Shown in pieces: positions 53,920 through 64,000 of a DNA stretch of 64,000 bases; position 1 is the stretch's first letter; each line of letters opens with the position of its first letter. The stretch is from the NCBI RefSeq assembly GCF_036711975.1, contig NC_091966.1:16995501-17059500 (forward strand), given 5' to 3'. A program made the position numbers and the translations under genes. Source of the DNA: Onthophagus taurus (lineage: Eukaryota; Arthropoda; Insecta; Coleoptera; Scarabaeidae). The notes under the pieces are model-generated. The model saw only the letters and a list, made by a program, of their open reading frames with translations, did no database searches and had not been told where the DNA came from.

Positions 53920-54895
53920 GTAAGTTATTTTGAATTTTTTAAATAATTGTTAAAATAACCCTTTTAAACATCAACTTGAAATAGACTAAAACTATTAAGT
54001 GGTTCTTTGAAAGAAATTTTTATTCAGTTACACGAAAAAATAATTTAAATTTCAATCACGGTAGCTATAATAGAAATAACTACGTCAAGTAAGCTTATCA
54101 AACTCGATTTTTATTGTTTGCTCGGCACCAGGGGAGAGCGACTGGGAAGTTTTAACTAGTTTTTCGGGATACGAGGTAAATTCCCGAGCATTGGTGTTTG
54201 TAAAGTTTTATAGGAGTTAACTCGAAGCCGCGTTGGGTAGAGCATTAAGTGCCGAACTTTACGCGGAACTAAATCGGAGAAACCTGACTAACACGAGCTT
54301 TTGTTTCAAAACAAGGGAAGTTTAAAAAAAAATATAAATTTGATTCATAATCGGGTCATTTAGAATCCCGGCGATAAACTTAAACCCAATTTACAGCTTT
54401 AAATACGTATTTATTGTTGATACAACGGCTTATAATAAATCTCAATTGTAGAATTTAAACTTTTAAATGAACGTTTACCTTAAATGATTAATTACGTCGT
54501 ATTAGACACTTAATGTTTTGTAGTAAAGCTTTTCTAGGTCACTTTGAAATAAATCTGATATATTTCGAATACAGGAAAATTCGATTAAAATATGTATAAA
54601 TTAATATGAAATGAATGGATACAATATAATTTGGTTATAATGGTTGTTCATTCTTGAAATATTTGAGTTTGCATTCACAACGCGGCTTGTATTTATACAT
54701 AAATGTTGTAATAATATTTATTAATAATAATACATTTAGTCAAATCTTGTTTGTTTGCAGCATTGTATGTGTAAGTATTTTATTAAATCAGATTAACAAT
54801 ATTGTTAATTAAAATAAGATACTTTACGGCGATTTCGAGAAATGTCTGCATTCTTCTTCAATTCGGGGATAGTTGACAGCTAATTAATTTTTGTG
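53920..54895 (+). other. Downstream intron (part)
   Basis: Starts with gtaagttatttt. Mostly AT-rich; 54,120-54,300 has a CpG-richer patch without a coding reading. No next exon was found before the window ends, so the intron may exceed 10 kb and hold the LINE fragments, the 1.2-kb duplication and the piggyBac relic. Confidence 0.4.
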
Positions 54896-54899
54896 CAAA

Positions 54900-56445
54900 T
54901 TTATTTTCTTCTTGTTGCTCTTTCTAGAGGCGTATCGCCTGTTTATTTTCAATTTCCCTGCGGTTTCCCCGCTTTCTCAGCACTTCTTGTGATGTTCATT
55001 GCCAAATGGGCCACCATCGCTTAGGTGGTCGTCCTATAGGTCTTCTTCAGTGTGATGTGTTGTTAGCACAATCTTGGCTATTCTGTCGAGACCCATTCGG
55101 TTCACGTACTCGTTCCATTCTCTTCTTCTTCTTATCCACCTTACCACGTCATCTGTTTTGTACTTTTTTCTTGAAGCTGTATTTCTTTGCCTGTCGTATC
55201 TCATCATTGCTCTTAGGGTCTTCATCTCGGCTGTTCTCAGAATCAAACGTATCAGTATTTCAGTTCTTGTTTCTGCATCCTATGTCACCAGTGGTCGTAT
55301 ACATGTTTTGTATATTCTCGACTTACAATCTGTAGTTAGGTGTTTGTTTTTTCACATTGGGTATCTGAAGTGTCCAGATATTGCGGAAGCTTTATTGACT
55401 TGTTTTCTCATTTCATAATACAGAAACCCCGTAGTTGTGATTTTGCAACCAAGGTATTCGAATGACATGATTTGTTCGATGATGTTATTTTCTATTACCA
55501 ATTTGCTGCACAGCGGTTCCTTTGGAATGATTACGCATTTGGTCTATATGTATAAATTGTCATGTTAAGTTTTTCTGCCTGTTTATTATAAACCAGTAAC
55601 ATTCTTTTGTCATCTTCTGACTCAGCAATAAGTACTGCATCGTCTGCATAACATAATACGTTTATTCTATTTGTTCCCATTCGATATTATAAAAAATACC
55701 GGTTTGTGAAAAAATACCTTTATCAATTCATTATTATGTTGAACAACAGAGGGCTGAGGCATGGTTTTCGTCAGCAATTGGCATTATTGAGGCTATCTTG
55801 TCCACAAGAGTTAGTTTGTTGGATCTGATTTTTCGGTAGTCTCTTCTGGATTTGTATTATGTTGTAATGCGATATTTAACAGTTTCGTGTATTCTTTTAT
55901 AATGGCTGTTCCTTCCGTATTTTATCAGTTCGTTTGGTATGTTGCCTTGAATTGGGGTTTTCCCGTTTTTGACCTTTCTCATTGTCTCTCTTACTTGCTC
56001 TTTGGTTATTTGCTCGTGTTCTTCTGGGGAGTCGCTTTGTGTAGTTTTTATTTGTGCTTTCAATGGGGTTTTCGTATGTTCGTATAAACTTCGTATACAC
56101 GTTTCTTCAGTAATTGTTTTTAGTTGTATTGACAGCACTCTTATGTCTATTATTTGTTGAGGGAGAGACATACGGTTGTTAACGATATAAAAAGTGTATT
56201 TATGTTAATCTTCATGGGAGAAGTATGTATAATTTTTTGGCAATTCATTGTGTGCACAAAATTTTGTCACCATTTCACCATTTCTATTAGTTACATTTTC
56301 GTTGTATGTTTGTTTGACCCTATCCACCACCTCCTTTCTATTCTGTTTTGCGGTATATCGTCCAGCTCTGCTTGTAGGTTTTCATGGAATTCTATCGACG
56401 CTTTTTCTGGTTTACCTAAAGTCAGGTGCGCACTGATATAATATG
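54900..56445 (-). pseudogene. LINE fragment: endonuclease end, reverse transcriptase thumb and tail
   Basis: Minus-strand order: GKPEKASIEFHENLQAELDD and NRNGEMVTKFCAHNEL near 56,420-56,230 (endonuclease C-terminal part), HKYTF and NNRMSLPQQIIDIRVLS near 56,170, a linker, MRKVKNGKTPIQGNIPNELI near 55,930 (usual K-A-x-G-P-D-x-I-P-x-E-x-L), then after a deletion the motif C region and thumb (LLVYNKQAEKLN-like) near 55,600, and C-terminal LRTAEMKTLRAMMRYDRQRN, then W-I-R-R-R-R-E-W-N-E-Y-V-N-R-M near 55,100 and G-R-R-P-I-G-R-P-P near 55,030. Stops and frame breaks are frequent. It resembles the + strand fragment at 41.6-42.7 kb. Confidence 0.78.
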
Positions 56446-57639
56446 TAAGGCATGATCAAATTTATTTTGATTACGTTTATTTTATCTTCGACATTATCGT
56501 CGAAACAATACTCTAATTGATAACAAGCACCCGCAGAGATGATGTACAATGCGAACCGCACTAGTTATTGCTGCTGCAAAGGGTAGTTTTGAGGAATATC
56601 CAAATGAATCAATTCGTCTTCTTTCGCAACACTTGTAGCTAGTCCATTCATTTACGAGCTTGCAAAAAACCAACACTTGCAAAAGTTAAAGCTATTTAAC
56701 TATATATGTAACAACTAAAACCCATTATTGAGGTGTCGTTTCATCTACAAAAGCCCACCGTTTAATGTATTTTATCGGATGGCGGAATCATTGCCCATAT
56801 TTTTTCAAAAGTGCTGTTGGTTGGAGCATTACGGTCAATGTTATTTTTATATTTTTCGTTAAATGTGCTACAACTTTGGTTCCACTATCTTATGATGTCA
56901 CCCATCTGTATTCTGTTCGGAAAATTTGAAAATTCTCTCTACAACGTATTGCTAATAGAAATTAAAAATATATTCTGTAAAAACTGTAAATAAAAACAAC
57001 ATTCTTTGGCTAGCAATAGGCCTTATTACTGTTTTGTAAACTCGTAGCTTGTTATTGTGGCATACATTTTTGGATTTTAATTCGCCCACGAACTTTTGCC
57101 AAATAGACTTAGTTGTGCGAATTTTCCGCATGTAAACATGTAATCAAGAGGATAACTAAGTAGTATAAAATCTTCCCTACTTTACAAATAATATTTTGAA
57201 TTAGTTTTCAATTTCTTTAGTTCTCCGCTTGAAGATAGTTTTTAGCCCTCAAATAGTACCAAGTCCCAAAAACAATGAGAGAGCTTTATCAAGAATTACA
57301 AAACATTCTCGACAACATTTAAAAGCAGGACGACATTATCATGATAAAGTACAGAAGAAATTCTTAACGAAAGCGCTCAGAATGAACTGCGTATTATACG
57401 TTCCATTTCCAATTGCACATTTTCTACAATAAGATAACTATCTGCAAGCAAATTCTACAAGTGTGTCGATACCCATATTTAAGAAGGAAATTGTACACAC
57501 AGGAATCGTCGAAAAACAACAGGAGTTCCGATAAAATAGATAAACGCTATATTCATACTCCGTCAAATCAATAATAATTAATAATCAATAATAATAATAA
57601 TAATTATCGAAGTAGGGAAATATAGATCGACACATTATA
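56446..57639. other. AT-rich filler
   Basis: No recognised gene or repeat. A trinucleotide-like aat/aataat tract is present at 57,570-57,605. Confidence 0.4.
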
Positions 57640-58310
57640 GCAATTAATTATCAAATAATTGAACAGCAACAACACAACATACATAATGAGCAGACAAAAT
57701 ACCAGTACTTTCGGGGATAAGGCAGGGTGACATCCTCAGTCCCATACTATTCAACGTTATTGACGACAAAATTATCAAAAATGTCTAGACCACTGACGAC
57801 AAGTCCACAATGAGAAACAAACATATCCTATATTAATATCCTAAGACGAACACAATTTACAGTTATTATATAGATCTGAAGCAACTGTAAAAATATTCAG
57901 CATGACCATTTCAATTCAAAAAACATAATCTCTTACAGTGTTTAAAGAACCAAGTAGATGCAAACTAGTGATATACGGACAAAGTGTGGAACAGCTAATG
58001 AGTTTTAAATACGTAGGAGTCTGCATAAGCAACAATATAAACTTGAAGTCAGCAGTGTATGCCCAAACAACTAAAACAGCAATTATAACGGGGTATCTAT
58101 CAAAAAGCAAAGAATTGGTTGGAGAGACCATGTTAACAGAATGGTCGAGAACCGATCAGTGAAAATTACGAAATTGCTAGCGGCGTGTAGGTGCCCGTTT
58201 AGCGGTATAAGGAAAGTTGGATATCAACATCGCAAGATGTACCATAATGAGGCACATATTAGTATATACAGAATAATGTCCAAAATTAAGCAGAAGGCGA
58301 GAAGGTAGTC
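57640..58310 (+). pseudogene. LINE reverse transcriptase fragment
   Basis: Plus-strand reading contains FRGIRQGDILSPILFNVIDD near 57,710-57,770 (motif B), then after a lost motif C region CKLVIYGQSVEQLMSFKYVG near 57,960-58,020 (the F-x-Y-L-G box) with N-I-N-L-K-S. The C-terminal part is decayed. The catalytic motif C is missing, so this is a short dead fragment. Confidence 0.6.
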
Positions 58311-58510
58311 TTTTTTTCAGAAATATAGCTACAACATCTTTATGATTTTCTGATCAAATGTGGCTGATCAAATCTGTAAGAAACGCCCAGGTGTTATTTT
58401 ATCTAACTATGTTGTTTATTCCATCTCGTATTCCTCTGTTTTTCCACAAGTTTAGTTTATATGGTGTTGATGTCATAAGCTTGGACTTTCAATCTTCCAC
58501 AGATTTCTTA

Positions 58511-60947
58511 TATATTCATAATTAGAATTTGTCGTACTTAACATGGAGTTTCTTTCATGCTGATTTGATGACAGACTTCTCGACATAAGTACTCTGATAG
58601 TTGCTCTTGTTAACATGGTGCTTGAGTAGCTACAAATTTCTCGTTATTGATTCACAGATTACATTTATCTGAAGTAAATCCCGCTGTTACCAATTGAGAC
58701 CACTTAAACAGCTGCTATCATGGCAATTAAGCCCTGGTTAGCTCAATAGGAAAGTCATTAATCGGAGTCCAAGGTAATGGAAAGTGATTTGACTTGCATT
58801 TTTACCTGTAACATCGCATTTTCGCCAGATGCACTGTTTGCGTGTTCGGAAATGTAGACATCCAGTATGTTTCGTATTTTATTCTTAATAATTATCACAA
58901 TGTTGTTATTTACAGTCATAAATGGAGTGTCCCGTTTCATTTCACTTCATGTACAAATTTATTTATCTATTAATATCGTTTGATCATTTTTGTTACCAAA
59001 ATGTATTGGTTTGTTACTTTTTTCAATTGTTAGTCATTTTTGTGTGGTTTATGACTTTACAATCTTGGTTAATTGCGAGCTTCAGATTCCTGTTTCCTTC
59101 TTTATACAGCAAGCATATTGTCTTTAACCTCCATTAACACCTTTCTAACTTCATTTACTTCTTTCCAGGCTTAATTTCAGTCTTTATAGAACTCGATAAA
59201 ATTTTTTTATTATCAATATGGCTCTGATTACCGATAATAAATTAGCAAAGGCTTGCAAGGCCGGTCTTATCAAATTAAGAACAGGCGATAACTTTTGAAG
59301 AGAACTTTCAGAAACAACTTCACTTTTGAGCTGAATTAACTACTTAAGCTTTAATTACAAAATTTGAAAGATAAGGAAAAAAATTTCAAACTTGACATAC
59401 ACAAATAATTATTTTTTTGATAATATCATAACACCAACAATAAATCTACTACAAAGAAATCTAAGATTTTTAAGATTCGTTTCGGTTGATTAAAACAATA
59501 AAAGAAAATGATTTATCAAGTAGTGTTTATAGGTCAACGCAGAACCGTTTAACTTCTCCTTAACGCTACTAAAGATGCTATCATTATTTCTTTTTATACT
59601 TTTAAAACTTAGTGATTTGCTATAAAACCGTTTTAAACGATACATTTCGTTACAAATAGTATTAAAATCTGTGCTCAATTGCTACAATAAACAGCCTTTA
59701 TTTATTTATTATATATTCATAATTAGAATTTGTCGTACTTAACATGGCACTTCTTTCATGCTGATTTGATGACAGACTTCTCGACATAAGTACTCTGATA
59801 GTAGCTCTTGTCAACATGGTGCTTGAGTAGCTACAAATTTCTCGTTATTGATTTACAAATTACATTTATCTGAAGTAAATCCCGCTGTTACCAAATGAGA
59901 CCATTTAAACTGCTGCTATCATGGCAATTAAGCCCTGGTTAGCCCAATAGGAAGGTCATTAATCGGAGTCCAAGGTAATGGAAAGTGATTTGACTTGTAT
60001 ATTTACCAGTAGCATCGCCTTTTCGCCAGGTGCACTATCTGCGTGTTCGGAAATGTAGACATCCAGTATGTTTTGTATTTTATTCTTAATACTTATTACG
60101 ATGTTGTTATTTGCAGTCATAAATGGAGTGTCACGTTTCATTTCACTTCATGTACAAATTTATTTATCTATTAATATCGTTTAATCATTTTTGTTACCAA
60201 AATATATTGATTTGTTATTTTTTTCAATTGTTAGTCTTTTTTGTGTGGTTTATGACTTTACAATCTTGGTTAATTGCGAGCTTCTGAATTTCAGGCTTAC
60301 AAGGTATTCAATTTTAGGTATTCAGATTCCTGTTTTCTTATTTATACAGCAAGCATATTGCCTTTAACCTCCATTAACAACTTTCTAACTTCATTTACTT
60401 CTTTCCAGGCTTAATTTCAGTCTATATAGAACTCGATAACATTTTTTTATTGCTCAATACGATTCTGATTACCGATGATAAATTAGCATAGGCTTGCAAG
60501 GCCGGTCTTATCAAATTAAGAACAGGCGATAACTTTTGAAGAGAACTTTCAGAAACAACTTCAGTTTTGAGCTGAATTAACTACTTAAGCTTTAACTACA
60601 AAATTTGAAAGATAAGGAAAAAAATTTCAACCTTGACATACACAAATAATTATTTTTTTGATAATATCATAACACCAACAATAAATCTACAACAAAGAAA
60701 TCTAAGATTTTTAAGATTCGTTTTGATTGATTAAAACAATAAAAGAAAATGATTTATCAAGTAGTGTTTATAGGTCAACGCAGAACCGTTTAACTTCTCC
60801 TTAACGCCACTAAAGATGCTATCATTATTTCTTTTTATACTTTTAAAACTTAGTGATTTGCTATAAAACCGTTTTAAACGATACATTTCGTTACAAATAG
60901 TATTAAAATCTGTGCTCAATTGCTACAATAAACAGCCTTTATTTATA
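58511..60947. repeat. 1.2-kb tandem duplication
   Basis: Copy 1 (58,511-59,711) and copy 2 (59,712-60,947) run side by side in the same orientation with about 95 percent identity by eye. Shared landmarks include ttcataattagaatttgtcg, ggcaattaagccctggttag and cgctaaagatgctatcat-like text. Copy 2 has an extra about 36 bp near 60,285-60,325 that repeats local sequence. Minus-strand frames occur in both copies: one 62-residue pair differs at a single residue, the other 60-residue pair at about nine. I do not recognise either frame, and coding is unproven. Confidence 0.88.
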
Positions 60948-62145
60948 TTTAACGTCCAAACATTTACGCGTACAATGTTATTTCAAGCGGTCGAAGTTTT
61001 TGCTTCATTTGTTGGAATAATCAAATTTATTTTCCTAAAGTGACGAATAACAGTTTTCTACATAACCTCTATTCAATTCGATATCCTTTTAGTATCCTTA
61101 TTTATTAAATAAATTTCATTTAAAATGAATGGGATATATCCGGATCGTTATGTAAATAACAAAGAAGCTTATTTTCGAACATCCCCTCTATTCAAATAAA
61201 GGCACCACCTTAGGTCATAACTCTTATATAACCGCTTTTAACGTCCGCTACCTTTATCTCGAGATATGAAGTGACCCGACGGAGAATGAAGTTATTTATA
61301 GACATCTTGTCAGAGCTTTTATACCTCAAACATATGTCCCATTTTCTCCCTTGGTCGTAATATGACGTACAGGTTGTGCGTAACCACCCTCTTTGATATT
61401 ATCAGAAATATTATTCTCACAAACTAAATAACAAAGTTTGTGAATACCTTATTTATAGTTTTTGAATAGAAGTTACCTTAAGTTTAATTACACAATAAAT
61501 CTTAGAATGCAGTCAGTTTAACGTTGGAAATATCAATCCATTTAATCGAAAACACCATTATTTATTCGTCGTTGAAATACAGCAACAAGTGACCTCTAGT
61601 ACCCGAGAGTACGATAGTTAAAAGTCGTTTTTGTCCTACTTTTCGTCTAGACGGTTTATTTAGAGAAAACACCCTTGACACCGTGACAAGGGGAAATGCA
61701 TAGAAACGTCCCTACAAGTTGATTTGTTGGGTCTGCACACCATTGTTTAGCTGTCAATTGAAGTTAGCTGATAACGTCGATGGCCGTAATTACTCTTGGC
61801 GCGGCGTGAGCAAGCTGCCGTGTTCAGTATTATTCTGTTGAAGTAAGAATGACTTTGAAAACGACTGTTTACCAGTGAGAAAACGACAAAAATAACGAAA
61901 CAATTTTATATTTTAAAATGTATATTAGGCTGTCCCACTTCGTTTGTTGTAAATTACTAAATCAATCGTATGTAAATAATTTATGAAAGCTGAAAGCTGC
62001 AGTTTGCGTGTTATGACCAAAATGAACCAATAACAGTTATTTTGTAGAATGATTACAAAAATGTCTCAATTCAGCGTGAGCGATTGTACATCAATTGAGT
62101 TGAGTACTACATCAAAAAGAAATACAAGAAATTAATGAAAGTATA
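60948..62145. other. Spacer without recognised features
   Basis: AT-rich to moderate GC, with no coding match, tRNA-like structure or repeat that I recognise. Confidence 0.35.
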
Positions 62146-62500
62146 GTAAAACCTCGAAATAACTGATTAATAAGGGGTCCGTTATAGCCATAAGTCCGCT
62201 ATATGAAAAATTTTTAATTTACTTGTTAGTTCTACTTTTAGTTCACTAAAGATATACAATAATCTGGCGCTGAATAACAACTAAAACTAGAGTTAACTCC
62301 AGCACTAAAACTAACACTAGACTTAGAACTCGAAACATTCGGATTTAGCCGTGCGTCTCTTAAGACGGCTAAACCCGAATGATTTTAGTTCTAGGTCTAG
62401 TGTTAGTTCTAGTTTTAGTTCAATGAAAAATTTTGCAGACCTCAAATTTTACTAGACCACATTCGGGTTTAGCCGCGCGTCTCTTAACCCATTAAAGCCC
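62146..62500. repeat. Pogo-like end plus palindromic foldback repeat, copy C
   Basis: Starts with tatagtaaaacctcgaaata, a pogo-type tip, then after about 80 bp the foldback words: ttagttctacttttagttca, gctgaataacaactaaaac, ctaacactag. At its centre is the long inverted pair ttcggatttagccgtgcgtc / tcttaagacggctaaacccg around aagacggc. A further partial unit (cattcgggtttagc, gcgtctctta) follows at 62,460-62,490. No right pogo tip was found. Confidence 0.7.
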
Positions 62501-62684
62501 AAATAACTTTTTCTGTTAAAAAGAAAGTATGTTGGGTACATTTTTATTTAAGTAGAGCAACTGATAGTTTTTTTCTATCTTAGTTTTTGTAAAAAAGGTT
62601 GATCTATAACACACGGAATAAATCTTTAAAAAAAAATATTGAGAAATATAACATTACATTTTAAAGTGTTTGTTATGAAACATA

Positions 62685-64000
62685 CTAAAACAAGTAACAC
62701 ATATGGGGTAATATCATATTTTTGCAAAACGTAAACAGTCGACTTTTGCACATTGGAAATTGACATCGACGTTGATTTGCTCTCGTTTCGATAAAATGTC
62801 GTTTCTTATCGACACTGTCCAAAACTTTGGATTTTGAGGAAGATGGAACGCTGAGCAGTCTACCCTTCAAAACACTTGTTCCGTGACCAATTTTTAAATA
62901 TATCACTGCAATGTGTTTCCTAAAATCTTCGATAGGAATTGACTTCCTTCCATAAATTCTTCTATATAACAAGAAGAAATTTACAACAGCTATATCAATT
63001 ATCCTTATGAATAGACCAGTACAATTTCTTACCCCTTATCGCTATAGAATGTTTTTCTAGAAGTAAATTATGATGGTCTACCCCACACATGTATGGATTA
63101 TAATGGTGAAACTGCCTTGGCTGAGCAACTTACACTTTTGATTTTTGTTCTCTGCTTCATCTTGCACTGGTTCTATGGTATCATATTTGTGTGCATACAA
63201 ACACATTTGTTATCATTCCATTTTACCAGCAATAATTTGTTTTGGCCATCAATGATCATATAGGATCCTCGAGGTAACTTTACTAGGTCTTTGCTTCCCA
63301 ATGGACATTTTGTAGTCCTATTTTCTCTGATATTACCTGTTGCACGTACATGCATTTCTTTTAATTGACGAAACAAGTCAAGGTTGCTAAAAAATATATC
63401 AAAATAAAAGCAACAACTTTTTGGACTTTTTACAGCAGTTAGCAATTTCAAAATAACTGCAGTGCCGAGAGGTTCTGATTGTGATCCACTTTCCTTGCAT
63501 TATACTGTATCCAGTATGAGGAAAAAAGAAATAACAAATCTTATTGGTTTACCCTTTATGAACTGTTTTAGTGAGTGGTAGCCGTAATACCTTAATTATG
63601 TCATTTATCAACAGATTTTCTTGAAAAATAGCAATATTTAAAAAATTTGCATTTACCATATCTAACAACGGCCTAATTTTAAAAGATTTATCGCCTTTAC
63701 TTTCATGAGCTTTGGTATGTATCAAAGATTTTATTTCAAGATAGGTCATAGCTCTCTAGTCATAGCATTTTTCTCAATAGGCTATCCCAAATCGTCGTCG
63801 CCTGAACAACAATCGCGCTCAGATGGTAATGTGTGGCCGCGCTAAATACAAGAAAGCTAATAAAAATTTTGATCTCATTCTTTGTGATCACAAATCCGTA
63901 TTTATTTTTCTGATCAGCATATCTCATAGTTTCTTCTACAATCATGTCGCAAAGAGCCGTAATCACCATCGTCAAAAAGCTGTTCAAATATGTCCACCGG
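62685..64000 (-). pseudogene. piggyBac-type transposase relic, cut by the window edge
   Basis: Minus-strand pieces from the right edge inward: IVEETMRYADQKNKYGF and EIKIFISFLVFSAA (N-terminal part, 63,987-63,760), KSFKIRPLLDMVNANFLNIA and FQENLLIND (63,749-63,549), LKLLTAVKSPKSCCFYFDIF and RQLKEMHVRATGNIRENRTT with K-C-P-L-G (63,451-63,173), a W-N-D-N-K-C-V block, and a C-terminal region DFRKHIAVIYLK...RRCQFPMCKSR. The F-x-E-N-L-S-I-D-E box carries the first catalytic Asp of the family, and here it reads L-I-N-D, so it is probably lost. Frames change at least three times. The N-terminal start lies beyond 64,000. Confidence 0.82.

Noticed and set aside
55006-56441. Plus-strand open frames up to 114 codons
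   Set aside because: They lie antisense to the minus-strand LINE fragment, which has family motifs.
57570-57605. AAT-type microsatellite
   Set aside because: Short and impure, and ordinary for AT-rich insect DNA, so not reported as a finding.

Overview
This is eukaryotic DNA, about two-thirds or more A+T, and almost certainly an insect genome. A beetle is my best guess from the overall mix of transposons, but that is inference. Very little of the window is host gene. I see one intact short gene, a survivin-like BIR protein at 15.24-15.73 kb (+). I also see two well-formed exons of a larger host gene at 52.12-52.33 and 53.37-53.92 kb (+), joined in phase 0 across a GT...AG intron. That gene probably extends well beyond these exons. 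Nearly everything else is mobile DNA in various states of decay, with AT-rich filler between.

Layout. 0-7.4 kb: a relic Tc1/mariner element (586-1532), a Jockey-like LINE scrap, and filler. 7.4-10 kb: a broken LINE (+). 10.1-12.3 kb: a hAT (DUF4371-type) relic, an internally deleted IS630/Tc1 element, and a palindromic foldback repeat. 12.7-14.8 kb: a frameshifted P-element transposase (-). 15.2-15.7 kb: the survivin-like gene. 16.5-21.8 kb: a Tc1/mariner-type element carrying a copia retrotransposon that has lost its reverse transcriptase, plus a LINE scrap. 22-32.1 kb: successive foldback elements, a Tc1 element and a nested MULE-like element. 32-34 kb: low-repeat, CpG-richer sequence with a possible 5' exon. 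34-37 kb: a Penelope-like element with inverted terminal repeats, inside a pogo-ended repeat. 37-45 kb: a CpG-rich block, two LINE fragments and degenerate tandem repeats. 45.2-52.1 kb: a very large foldback element that carries a decayed open frame resembling a ubiquitin-specific (C19/USP) peptidase, about 950-bp inverted arms and a one-sided array of about 17 satellite units of roughly 173 bp. 52-54 kb: the host exons. 54.9-58.3 kb: two more LINE fragments. 58.5-60.9 kb: a 1.2-kb tandem duplication. 62.1-64 kb: a third pogo/foldback copy and a piggyBac relic cut by the window edge.

Best candidate for something undescribed: the 45.2-52.1 kb foldback element. Both the Cys-box-like and the His-box-like motifs of a USP fold lie in one continuous reading frame, interrupted by stops and by a 9-bp microsatellite. 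The element ends about 40 bp upstream of the splice acceptor of the host gene. The other strong results are structural: precise nesting supported by target-site duplications (ggtgt for copia, TA for mariner and pogo ends, a 9-bp repeat for the MULE-like element) and a pol-deleted copia that keeps all its cis signals. Coordinates of repeat boundaries were read by eye and may be off by a few bases to a few tens of bases where arms are diverged.
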